From the NCBI GenBank assembly GCA_964651325.1, contig CAZYXP010000035.1, positions 1-23,967 on the forward strand: a DNA stretch of 23,967 nucleotides, written 5' to 3'. Below the pieces are notes generated by a model. That model ran no database searches. It was not told the DNA's origin and saw only the letters and a program-made list of their open reading frames with translations. Numbering within the stretch: position 1 is the stretch's first letter; the number at the start of each line of letters is the position of its first letter. Below, one piece after another: positions 1-6,969 of this stretch. Made by a program: the position numbers and the translations under genes. The stretch comes from JADFOB01 sp964651325 (GTDB taxonomy: Bacteria > Planctomycetota > Phycisphaerae > UBA1845).

Positions 1-137
1 CATGGGGTACCCACCCACCGGTTGAGGTCTGTTTTCCCAAGTCGCGGGCGAGTGCGGCTTGCCTTGGGTGATCCGATATACGAGAATACTGGGCGCGGTT
101 CTCAATCCTTTCAACCACGGACCGGGAGTAGAGTACG

Positions 138-1454
138 ATGGCAACCACTTCAAAGACCGAAACGTCAATGATCGAAACCTTGCGGATCGGGCAGGCCACC
201 CGGAAAGCGCAACGCCATTTTCTGGCTGTTTGCGCGGGCTTGCTCATGCTGAGTTGGACGCCGATGGCCGGCGCGGATATCGATCCCAAGGCCGATGAGG
301 CCATGCACCGGCTTTCCGACTTCATGAAATCGGCGCAGAGCTTTCGAGCTCAGATGACGATGGCGTGGCTCATCGATGATGGAGATTTCTCATCCACTGA
401 AGGATCCAAGTACGCTTTTGCGATGGCGCGCCCCAACCGTCTGGCCGTCGTGCAGAAAACGGGCAAAACCGGCGCGACGGTCATCAGCGACGGCGAGAAG
501 CTGTTTGTTGATCTTCCGTTCCGAAAATCCCACGCACTTGACCAAGCTCCCGACGCCCTGGCCGGCCTGAAGCCGGCTCTGATCTTGGCCTCGACTGCCA
601 CGAACATGCCAGGGTTTGCCGTGGCGTCCGCGCTGGCGCAGGACGACGTTTACACTGCGTTCATGGTCGATGTGGAGGACGCGGTATACACGAGCGGCAA
701 GTCCATGGGCGGTCGGAAGTGCGATCTGGTTGAACTGAACCATTCGGGGCAGATCACGAAACTCTGGATCGCCACGGGCGACAAAGCGACGCTGATGCGC
801 TTCGAGACTGATATTCCACAGGATTCCTACCGCATGGGCGACGACTTCATCCGCACGCGAATCCGCGGCATGACGGCTCAGGTCGACTTCAAAAAGTGGA
901 AGATCGACGGCAAGGTCCGCGATAAGTCTTTTAGGATCAAGGTTTCCAAGAAATCGAACGAGATCGACAGCTTGGAAGCGCTGGCGGCCGCTCGACCGCC
1001 TCACCCGCTGCTGGGGAAGAAGGCGCCCAAAATCGCTCTGGCCTTGGTCGAAGGCGGCAAGCTCAAGCTCAAGGAACACAAGGGCGAGCACGTGGTCGTC
1101 CTCGACTTCTGGGCAACCTGGTGCGGTCCATGCCGCATGGCGTTCCCCACGCTCATTGAGGTTACCCAGTCCTTCGAGGATCAGGGCGTGCGGTTCTATG
1201 CGATCAACCTTCGTGAAACCTCTGATCAAATCAAAGCCTACCTGAAGCAGACGAAGTTCGATTTGACCGTGGCCATGGATCCCAAGGGGAAGATTGGCAA
1301 TGCTTACGAAGCCTTCGGCATTCCCCAAACGGTAGTCATCGGAAAAGATGGCACGATTCAGGTCATCCATCAGGGCTATGCGCCGACCCTCAAGGAAGAG
1401 CTGACGGAGGAACTCGAGGCCCTGCTCGCAGGCGAACAGCTAGCAAGTAGGTAG
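138..1454 (+). CDS. Secreted DUF2092 (LolA-like) + TlpA-type thioredoxin fusion
   Basis: A 438-residue protein with two parts. Residues about 25-46 form a hydrophobic signal segment ending near MAGA/DID, so export to the periplasm is expected. Residues about 47-280 resemble the DUF2092 family, which has a LolA-like fold. The C-terminal third is a TlpA/ResA-type thioredoxin domain with the active site WCGPC at W328-C332 and the cis-proline loop GIPQT at P396. The CXXC pair is intact, so thiol-disulfide reductase activity on exported proteins is plausible; its substrate is unknown. The ATG at 138 has GGGAG about 10 bases upstream; an alternative ATG at 168 has no visible ribosome site. It is co-directional with the paa operon but separated from it by a strong promoter, so it is probably a separate unit. 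The thioredoxin domain is certain; the N-terminal family call is from pattern recognition. Confidence 0.88.
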   Translation: MATTSKTETSMIETLRIGQATRKAQRHFLAVCAGLLMLSWTPMAGADIDPKADEAMHRLSDFMKSAQSFRAQMTMAWLIDDGDFSSTEGSKYAFAMARPNRLAVVQKTGKTGATVISDGEKLFVDLPFRKSHALDQAPDALAGLKPALILASTATNMPGFAVASALAQDDVYTAFMVDVEDAVYTSGKSMGGRKCDLVELNHSGQITKLWIATGDKATLMRFETDIPQDSYRMGDDFIRTRIRGMTAQVDFKKWKIDGKVRDKSFRIKVSKKSNEIDSLEALAAARPPHPLLGKKAPKIALALVEGGKLKLKEHKGEHVVVLDFWATWCGPCRMAFPTLIEVTQSFEDQGVRFYAINLRETSDQIKAYLKQTKFDLTVAMDPKGKIGNAYEAFGIPQTVVIGKDGTIQVIHQGYAPTLKEELTEELEALLAGEQLASR

Positions 1455-1502
1455 CCCTGAGGCGCGTGAGCGGTTATTGGCACGACCGTTTCCCCCATTT
1501 GC

Positions 1503-1531
1503 TTGACCGTTCGGTTGACGCCTGATATACT
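1503..1531 (+). promoter_or_regulatory. Sigma70-type promoter of the TetR-paaABCD operon
   Basis: A -35 box TTGACC (1503-1508) and a -10 box TATACT (1526-1531) are separated by exactly 17 bases. Both are close to the bacterial consensus. Transcription would begin near 1538, about 64 bases before the TetR start codon. This is the best-looking promoter in the window. Confidence 0.7.
1506..1515. promoter_or_regulatory. Short inverted repeat overlapping the -35 box
   Basis: ACCG-TT-CGGT is a perfect 4+4 inverted repeat covering the last part of the -35 element. It could be a second operator half-site arrangement for the adjacent TetR regulator. It is short, so chance is possible. Confidence 0.35.
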
Positions 1532-1537
1532 CAAAAA

Positions 1538-1551
1538 CTAGCGCTCGTTAG
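1538..1551. promoter_or_regulatory. PaaR-like operator at the transcription start
   Basis: CTAGCGCTCGTTAG is an imperfect inverted repeat (CTAGCG / CGTTAG, one mismatch). It matches 9 of the 10 fixed positions of the consensus CNAACGNNCGTTNG that I recall for the TetR-family phenylacetyl-CoA-responsive repressor PaaR of Thermus thermophilus. It sits at the predicted transcription start, seven bases after the -10 box, where a bound repressor would block RNA polymerase. The next gene encodes a TetR protein and the genes after it are paaABCD, which fits autorepression relieved by phenylacetyl-CoA. The position is observed; the regulatory role is inferred. Confidence 0.6.
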
Positions 1552-1601
1552 GGGGCTGAGGTCAGTGCCACGGCGGGTGGCCAGGGTTTGGACGAAGGCA
1601 C

Positions 1602-2189
1602 ATGACGAATACGACCAGCCATCGCAGGGAGACCGTCAGGCAGGCGGCGGAGAAGCTGTTCGCCGAAAAAGGCTTCCAAGCCGCTAGCGTCCGCGACATT
1701 GCCGAGACGCTCAACATACAGCCAGGAAGCCTTTACGCCCACATCGAGAGCAAGGACGATCTGCTTTGGGAAATCGTGTCTGAAGCGGCCGATCGATTCT
1801 TCGAGGCCATCGATCCGATCATTGAATCTGATGTCGTCAACGCGGAGAAGCTGCGGCGGCTGATTGCGGCGCACGTCCTCGTCATTACGGAAAACCTTCC
1901 GGCAGCCAGTGTCTACTCGACGGAATGGCGCCATCTTTCCGAGGCGCGAAAGCGAGGTTTTTCCAATCGGCGAGACGAATATGAGCAGCAGGTACGCTCG
2001 CTCGTTGGCGACTGCATCCGCGAGGGAACCTTTGCCGCCGTCGATGAGAAATTCGCGACGTTGCTGATTCTCTCTTCGATCAATTGGATCTATCAATGGT
2101 ACCGCACGGACGGGCCTATGACGCCGGAAGACATCGCACGAAAACTCACGGATATGTTGTTCAACGGCCTGCGCCGCGGGGTGGCGTAG
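1602..2189 (+). CDS. TetR/AcrR-family transcriptional regulator (probable paa repressor)
   Basis: 195 residues, the usual size for TetR repressors. The N-terminal helix-turn-helix occupies about residues 10-55, with the typical pattern AAEKLFAEKGFQAASVRDIA followed by GSLYAHIESKDDLL. The rest is the all-helical ligand-binding and dimerisation domain. The ATG at 1602 follows a weak ribosome site (ACGAAGG). It is the first gene of a co-directional set, 50 bases before paaA, and its promoter carries an inverted repeat resembling the Thermus PaaR box. The likely effector is therefore phenylacetyl-CoA, an inference from context. The sequence alone establishes the family but not the ligand; a fatty-acid or acyl-CoA sensing repressor is the main alternative. 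Confidence 0.85.
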   Translation: MTNTTSHRRETVRQAAEKLFAEKGFQAASVRDIAETLNIQPGSLYAHIESKDDLLWEIVSEAADRFFEAIDPIIESDVVNAEKLRRLIAAHVLVITENLPAASVYSTEWRHLSEARKRGFSNRRDEYEQQVRSLVGDCIREGTFAAVDEKFATLLILSSINWIYQWYRTDGPMTPEDIARKLTDMLFNGLRRGVA

Positions 2190-2239
2190 TTCGGGCTGGC
2201 CGCGCGAACCGTTAAGGACAGGAGTGTCAAGGAGTTGCT

Positions 2240-3226
2240 ATGGTTGCCAACAAACCGTCCGCAAGGGACGGGCTTTCTGAAACCCAATACGACCAGAAGC
2301 TCGCGGAATTCGAAGCCAGGATCACGCGCGGCGAGAAGATTGAAGCTGCGGATTGGATGCCGGATGACTACCGGATTCAGTTGATCCGCCTGATCCACGT
2401 CCACGCGAACAGCGAAATCTGCGGCGCATTGCCGGAGGGCAAGTGGATTCCGCACGCGCCGTCCATGAAGCGTAAGCTCGCGCTGGTGGCCAAGGTTCAA
2501 GATGAAGTCGGCCACGCCCAACTGTTGTATCGCGCGGCCGAAACGCTGGGTATCTCTCGCGAGCAAATGCTCGAAGAGTTGATCTCGGGCAAGTCCAAGT
2601 TCTCCAACGTGTTTCATTACGACGCCAAAACCTGGGCGGATGTGCCCACGATTGCCTGGCTCATCGACGGGGCGGCCATCGTCAATCAGGTGATGATGGC
2701 CGAGGGCTCCTACGGCCCCTACGCCCGCGCGCTAAAGCGTATCTGTTACGAAGAGGCGTTTCACGTCAAACACGGATATGAGATGGTCGTGGCGCTGGCC
2801 ACGGGGACCAAGGCTCAGCGCGACATGCTCCAGGACGCGATCAACCGCTGGTGGCCGCCGATCATGATGTTTCACGGCCCGGCGGACAAGGTGTCTACGC
2901 ATACCGAATTGCTCGTGCGCTGGCGAATCAAGCTCAAGACCAACGACGAGCAGCGGCAACAGTTTTTGCGCCAGTTTCTGCCGAAGCTCTTCGATTTGGG
3001 GCTGACCGTTCCCGATGAGGCGTTACGCTACGATGAAAAGACCAAACAATGGCACTATACGGAACCGGACTGGACCGAGTTTCTGAAGGTCGTTCGCGGC
3101 GGTGGGCCGATGTCCGAGGATCGGGTCGAGGTCCGGCGGATGGCTCATGAAGATGGGCGATGGGTGCGTGAGGCATTGGCGGCTGCGACGCAAGACCGGG
3201 CGATCCCCATGCCGGTAGCGAACTAG
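2240..3226 (+). CDS. paaA: 1,2-phenylacetyl-CoA epoxidase catalytic subunit PaaA
   Basis: 328 residues, close to the usual PaaA length (E. coli about 310). PaaA is the diiron oxygenase subunit that converts phenylacetyl-CoA to the 1,2-epoxide using O2 and electrons from a reductase, in the cytosol. Carboxylate/histidine motifs expected for a ferritin-like diiron site are visible: E59 in NSEICGALPEGKW, E89 and H92 in DEVGHAQ, and E171, E172 and H175 in YEEAFHVKHG. The ATG at 2240 is preceded by AAGGAG at about 2229-2234, a strong ribosome site. It follows the TetR gene by 50 bases and is followed by paaB, paaC and paaD, the canonical order, which makes the call secure. Confidence 0.96.
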   Translation: MVANKPSARDGLSETQYDQKLAEFEARITRGEKIEAADWMPDDYRIQLIRLIHVHANSEICGALPEGKWIPHAPSMKRKLALVAKVQDEVGHAQLLYRAAETLGISREQMLEELISGKSKFSNVFHYDAKTWADVPTIAWLIDGAAIVNQVMMAEGSYGPYARALKRICYEEAFHVKHGYEMVVALATGTKAQRDMLQDAINRWWPPIMMFHGPADKVSTHTELLVRWRIKLKTNDEQRQQFLRQFLPKLFDLGLTVPDEALRYDEKTKQWHYTEPDWTEFLKVVRGGGPMSEDRVEVRRMAHEDGRWVREALAAATQDRAIPMPVAN

Positions 3227-3280
3227 GAGCCCGTCAGAGCCATGCGGTCTTCGGTACCCGAAAGAGTCCTGGGGATTTGG

Positions 3281-3513
3281 AGCCACAGAGAACACAGAGC
3301 CGCGGGCGCTAGCCCGCGGACATGCGGCGTGAACGCCGGCCCGACGGTATTTCCCGCAGGTGTCGCATTGCGGCCTGGGACCGCAACCAAACATAAGGCC
3401 ATCAAGACCTTGTCGGCACGACATGAATTAGAGGGTTAGTAGCATAGAGGGTGGAGTGGGTCGCGATGGCCACGAGACGGCACAACAAGGAATGCTCTGT
3501 GACCTCTGTGGCT
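3281..3513. repeat. MITE-like segment bounded by 20-bp inverted repeats
   Basis: The left arm at 3281-3300 (AGCCACAGAGAACACAGAGC) and the reverse complement of 3494-3513 agree at 18 of 20 positions; the two differences are the central AA versus GT. The enclosed segment is 233 bp with no coding capacity. No target-site duplication is obvious in the flanks, so mobility is unproven. Similar CACAGAG-rich intergenic sequences are, to my recollection, frequent in planctomycete and related genomes. It could instead be two independent copies of a small dispersed repeat in opposite orientation. Confidence 0.55.
3295..3320 (-). repeat. 26-bp hairpin repeat, copy 1
   Basis: Read on the minus strand, this matches 11900-11925 at 23 of 26 positions. 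The core is a perfect 8-bp stem (CCGCGGGC / GCCCGCGG, 3300-3307 and 3312-3319) with a 4-base loop. Two of the three differences from copy 2 form a compensatory pair in the stem, so the structure is conserved. The first six bases overlap the left 20-bp inverted-repeat arm. Confidence 0.65.
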
Positions 3514-3572
3514 AAACGCTTACGGCCCCATCTGAGCTGCGAGGCGTAGTCGATCGTCGAAAGGGCGAAGCC

Positions 3573-3881
3573 ATGAGTGATACGCAACTACCTGTGTTTG
3601 AGGTCTTCCACCAACAGGCTCGCGGCGAGGCGCACGTCCATGTCGGTTCGGTCCACGCCGCGGATGCCGAAATGGCGCTGCTCATGGCCAAAGAGCAGTA
3701 CGCTCGTCGCCAGGCGTGTGTCAACCTTTGGGTGGTGCCGATCAGCGCAATTACGGCGACGCCCTACGAAGATTCAGACATGTTCGATCGGGCTACGGAC
3801 AAGAGCTATCGCGAATCATGGGGCTATGTCACGCCGAAGACCATTGCGAAGAACAAAGACGAGGGGGCGAAAACATCGTGA
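3573..3881 (+). CDS. paaB: 1,2-phenylacetyl-CoA epoxidase subunit PaaB
   Basis: 102 residues, typical of PaaB (about 95). PaaB is a small non-catalytic subunit thought to bridge PaaAC units in the multicomponent phenylacetyl-CoA epoxidase. The sequence has the family look: an N-terminal PVFEVFHQQARGEAHVHVGS strand region, a central ADAEMALLMAKEQYARR helix, and NLWVVP followed by a DMFDRATDKSYRE segment. The ATG at 3573 has an AAAGGGCGAAG purine-rich stretch upstream. The last codons overlap the GTG start of paaC by four bases, so the two are translationally coupled. The 346-bp non-coding stretch before it is unusual for this operon. Confidence 0.93.
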   Translation: MSDTQLPVFEVFHQQARGEAHVHVGSVHAADAEMALLMAKEQYARRQACVNLWVVPISAITATPYEDSDMFDRATDKSYRESWGYVTPKTIAKNKDEGAKTS

Positions 3882-4666
3882 GTGTGTTTGAGACGTTGGA
3901 TGCGTTGTCCGGCCCGGCGCGCAGCGCCGTGATCGATTTGCTTTATCGAATCGCCGACGACGAACTCGTCATGGGCCATCGCAATTCGGAGTGGACGGGC
4001 CACGGGCCGATCCTGGAAGAGGACATCGCGTTTTCATCCATGGCGCAAGACGAGATGGGCCATGCGCTGACGTTCTACTCGATGCTGCATGAGCTTGGCG
4101 AGGCGGCTCCGGATAGGCTGGTGTTTGAACGCAAGCCGCGAGAGTTTCGTTGCAGCAACCTGGTCGCGATGGGCTCCGATCGGGATTGGGCGCTGACGGT
4201 GGTGCGTAACTTTCTCTATGAGGCTCAGGAAAGCGTGCGGCTGGCCGCGCTGGCTGAAAGCTCGCTGAAGCCGCTGGCCGACGTGGCTCGGAAGCTACAG
4301 TGTGAGGAGAAATACCACTTCATGCATGGCCGGTCTTGGGTTCTTCGGCTGGGCAACGCCACCGAGGACTCACACACCAGAATGCAAGAGGCGGCCTATA
4401 GGGTTTTTCCCCACGCGCTGGGCATGTTTGAACCGACCGGAGCCGACCAAACGCTCGCGCAGCATGACCTATGCCCCCAGGAAGCTCAATTGCAACGGGA
4501 ATGGGAATCGGCCATCGCTCCGGTGTTTTCCGACGCGGGGCTGGAGCTGCCGGAAACCGCCAAAGCCGTTTACGGCGGCCGCGTGGGCCGGCACATCGAT
4601 GATCTGGCGTCGCTGCTTGAGGATTTGCAGTTGGTTCACCGCATGGACGCCTCCGCAAGCTGGTAA
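3878..4666 (+). CDS. paaC: 1,2-phenylacetyl-CoA epoxidase structural subunit PaaC
   Basis: 262 residues from a GTG start at 3878, close to E. coli PaaC (248). PaaC is a ferritin-like paralogue of PaaA that pairs with it and is needed for activity but does not hold the working diiron site. Recognisable segments are IADDELVMGHRNSEWTGHGP near residues 25-44, DEMGHA at 58-63, and EEKYHFMHG at 143-151. The GTG overlaps the TGA of paaB (GTGA) and has GAGGGGG about ten bases upstream. An in-frame ATG at 3716 would give 54 extra residues read out of frame through paaB and unlike any PaaC, so I rejected it. Confidence 0.94.
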   Translation: MSVFETLDALSGPARSAVIDLLYRIADDELVMGHRNSEWTGHGPILEEDIAFSSMAQDEMGHALTFYSMLHELGEAAPDRLVFERKPREFRCSNLVAMGSDRDWALTVVRNFLYEAQESVRLAALAESSLKPLADVARKLQCEEKYHFMHGRSWVLRLGNATEDSHTRMQEAAYRVFPHALGMFEPTGADQTLAQHDLCPQEAQLQREWESAIAPVFSDAGLELPETAKAVYGGRVGRHIDDLASLLEDLQLVHRMDASASW

Positions 4667-4672
4667 AGTGCC

Positions 4673-5182
4673 ATGCCTAAGACCCCAAAAGCGGCCTCAT
4701 CCCCGGATCGCGTCCAAGCGATTCGACGCGCGCTAGAGACGGTCAGTGATCCCGAGATTCCGCCGCTGAACATCGTCGATTTGGGCATGGTCACCGATGT
4801 ACAGGTCGAATCGGGATGCGCCGTCATCAGCATCACGCCCACCTTCGCCGGTTGCCCGGCTTTGGACATGATCAAGCAGGCTATCGTCGAATCCGCCATG
4901 GAGGCCGGGGAACCTGCGGTCGAGGTTCGCGTTGTGTTTGATCCGCCGTGGAACACCAACCGGCTGACCGAGAACGGCCGAAGGGTGCTCAAGGAGTTCG
5001 GCATCGCGCCGCCAGGCAAGCGTTGCGGCGCGGTGGGTTTTCCTAACGTCGATCAGACACCGTGTCCCTTTTGCGATTCAAGCAACACCGAGGTCGAGTC
5101 GATCTTCGGCCCGACGCTCTGCCGCTCGATTCACTACTGCCACGCCTGCTTGCAAAGCTTCGAGCATTTCAAGCCGGTGTAG
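4673..5182 (+). CDS. paaD: Phenylacetyl-CoA epoxidase maturation factor PaaD (MIP18 family)
   Basis: 169 residues, the normal size (also called PaaJ). The family is thought to assist metal-centre assembly in the epoxidase. Residues about 12-105 form the MIP18/DUF59 domain, with the conserved pattern VSDPEIPPLNIVDLGMV and the key cysteine C61 in FAGCPA. A C-terminal zinc-ribbon-like part has C131 and C134 (CPFC) and C156 and C159 (CHAC), with C150 nearby. It begins six bases after the paaC stop, so it belongs to the same transcript. It is the last paa gene here. The next gene is on the other strand, so paaE, which normally follows, is missing from this locus. Confidence 0.94.
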   Translation: MPKTPKAASSPDRVQAIRRALETVSDPEIPPLNIVDLGMVTDVQVESGCAVISITPTFAGCPALDMIKQAIVESAMEAGEPAVEVRVVFDPPWNTNRLTENGRRVLKEFGIAPPGKRCGAVGFPNVDQTPCPFCDSSNTEVESIFGPTLCRSIHYCHACLQSFEHFKPV

Positions 5183-5247
5183 GGAGGCGTCCACTTAGAT
5201 TCCGAAATCCCCCGCGCAACGAATCCTGGCTTGCGGCTCCACCGTCG

Positions 5248-6372
5248 CTACTGAAGCGCTTCCACGCAATCCTCGTAAGACGCGCGGACCGAGCCGGGGT
5301 AGGAAAGGCCGGTATCGATGAGCGGCGCGGGAAGCGTATCCTTCGCCCAGCCGTTGCCCCGCACGATCACGCAGCGATAGGATTCGAAGTCGCCTTCCTG
5401 ACCGAGGAAGTCGGGATAGGATGCGAGGTGCTCCACGCGGTAGTGATTCCAGTAACCGCTCTGCTCGGTGCCTTCCTCAAGCACTTTGTGCGTCTCCGCG
5501 TGCCCGTCCACAAAGGAACGGTTGAACGTCCAATCCCGGCCGTGCCAACCGCGGATGGTCTTGGTTGTGCCAATGTCCACACCCGGGATAAAGTCGCAGG
5601 GATCGTTCGCCGCCCCCCACGCCCATCGCCCGATGTTCTCTTCGTAGTAGATCAACCTGGCCGGCGTAGGCACGCGGCTGATCGGTCTCATGTAGGCCGA
5701 GTTGCTGAACATGGGCCGATCGCCGCCGCCGCTGAAAACCATGTACAGATTGGCCGCATAGCTGTTTCCAAAATGGTCGTAGGACGACCGCTCGTCGTTG
5801 GCGAGCCAATCCGGACAGTGGCCACCGCGGGGCGGGCCGTCGTCACCGGGGCACTTGTAGAGATCTAGCTCGAGCTGCGTGTCCTGAAGCGCTCCTTGGC
5901 GCTTGAAGTGGGGGTTGAGATTGTCTTGGAATCCGCTCGGATAGAGGAGCTCGTTCATGGGTCTGGTGGCCGGGCCGAACCCGGCTCGCGTTCCGTACTT
6001 GCTGCTGATGAAGCCGAATTCCCCGCTGGAGGGCCCCTCCGCGAAACCGGGTCGGCCGATGCCGCTTTTTCCTCCCCATTCGTAGGCTCCGATAAAGGTC
6101 GGATCGTTGATGTCCTGCTTGAACTGCAAGGGGTGGACGGGGATGCCCCATCCGTTGGGATCGTCAGACTCATACACCCGGCTGCTTGTCGAGATGTTCT
6201 TGATATGGGCGAGACACTTGGCCTGCTTGGCCTGTCGGCGTGCCGCTGACAGGGACGGGAGAAGGATCGAAATGAGCAGCGCAATAATCGCGATGACCAC
6301 CAGCAGCTCGATAAGCGTGAATGCCGAACGATGCCCGCACCCACTCCGCAACCCATTACGCACACCCATCAT
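5248..6372 (-). CDS. Pseudopilin-like protein with prepilin N-terminal methylation domain
   Basis: 374 residues from the ATG at 6372. The N-terminus carries a type IV prepilin/pseudopilin signal: a short basic leader, predicted cleavage before F18, glutamate at mature position 5 (FTLIE), and a long hydrophobic helix ending ISILLPSLSAARRQAK. The remainder is a large extracellular domain with a late FVDGHAETH motif, characteristic of the big planctomycete/PVC families of prepilin-like proteins. Function is unknown; a surface or pseudopilus-associated role is the usual inference. GGGAG lies seven bases before 6372. Extension to 6456 would add 28 residues with no family resemblance and no better ribosome site. 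Convergent with paaD; I see no terminator in the 65 bases between them. Confidence 0.85.
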   Translation of the reverse strand: MMGVRNGLRSGCGHRSAFTLIELLVVIAIIALLISILLPSLSAARRQAKQAKCLAHIKNISTSSRVYESDDPNGWGIPVHPLQFKQDINDPTFIGAYEWGGKSGIGRPGFAEGPSSGEFGFISSKYGTRAGFGPATRPMNELLYPSGFQDNLNPHFKRQGALQDTQLELDLYKCPGDDGPPRGGHCPDWLANDERSSYDHFGNSYAANLYMVFSGGGDRPMFSNSAYMRPISRVPTPARLIYYEENIGRWAWGAANDPCDFIPGVDIGTTKTIRGWHGRDWTFNRSFVDGHAETHKVLEEGTEQSGYWNHYRVEHLASYPDFLGQEGDFESYRCVIVRGNGWAKDTLPAPLIDTGLSYPGSVRASYEDCVEALQ

Positions 6373-6639
6373 TCGTCTGCTCCCAAAAACCCTTGAATTG
6401 CTCCACCCCCCAGCGAAGGCAGTGTAGCAGTTTCCAGCCGGCCCTTGCAAGGTCAATCTCTCCCGACTACCTTGCAGCGCGTCTGGATCGCCTCAATTCG
6501 AGCGCAATTCAGGCGCTAAGCGGGTGCCATCGCCGTCGATGCAAACTACTAACGAAGGTGGAATATTCCCGCGATTCCCAGATTTCCTAGGAACAGTGCA
6601 GAAAATCCGGCGGGACGCACTGGAGCTGGAGGCCAAACG

Positions 6640-6939
6640 ATGACCGATTGCCCCGGGCCGATTTCCGATCCGAGTAACGCAGCGCGCTGGGGCTGGTTGG
6701 CTGCGGCATTGGACCCAAGCATCATTCGAAGAGCGATCGTCTATGCCCTGCTGGTTGGCGCCATCCTGATCGCCATCAATCACGGTGACGCGATTATGGC
6801 TGGGGATGTTACGCCGATTCGACTGGTGAAGATGGGCCTGACCGCGATCGTGCCCTATCTTGTCTCCACCTGCTCCAGCGTTGGCGCGTTGCGGCGCGCG
6901 GAGGAGACGCGCCGCGCTGCAGCTGTTGAATCAGCTTAG
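6640..6939 (+). CDS. nrtS: NrtS-like small membrane protein (nitrate/nitrite transport family)
   Basis: 99 residues with two predicted membrane helices, about 33-50 and 62-82. The pattern LDPSIIRRAIVYALLVGAIL, then INHGDAIMAGDV, then a second helix containing IVPYLVST, matches the NrtS family first described as small nitrate/nitrite transporters in cyanobacteria. The ATG at 6640 is preceded by GGAGG about seven bases upstream. It stands alone between the divergent pseudopilin gene and the convergent DinB-like gene, and no nitrogen-assimilation genes are nearby. The family call is from residue pattern; transport function for this copy is inferred. Confidence 0.75.
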   Translation: MTDCPGPISDPSNAARWGWLAAALDPSIIRRAIVYALLVGAILIAINHGDAIMAGDVTPIRLVKMGLTAIVPYLVSTCSSVGALRRAEETRRAAAVESA

Positions 6940-6969
6940 GCGGATTGATCGATTCGCGTGACACGCATG

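Larger units (their letters stand above)
3227..3572. other. 346-bp non-coding insertion between paaA and paaB
   Basis: No credible gene is present. The stretch contains a pair of 20-bp inverted repeats (3281-3300 and 3494-3513), two adjacent GC-rich hairpins (3300-3319 and 3325-3338), and about 150 bases in which I see no further structure. The rest of the operon is tightly packed (4-bp overlap and 6-bp gap), so this spacer stands out as inserted material. Confidence 0.7.

Noticed and set aside
3281..3513. CRISPR or tandem repeat array
   Set aside because: Only two arms, in inverted orientation, with no regularly spaced direct repeats; no CRISPR array is seen elsewhere in the window.
3716..3877. 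Upstream ATG extension of paaC
   Set aside because: It overlaps paaB in another frame and adds 54 residues not found in PaaC; the GTG at 3878 has a ribosome site and the classic GTGA overlap.
6443..6452. CCTTGCAAGG palindrome between the pseudopilin and nrtS genes
   Set aside because: It is only 10 bp, has no second copy in context, and chance occurrence is likely.
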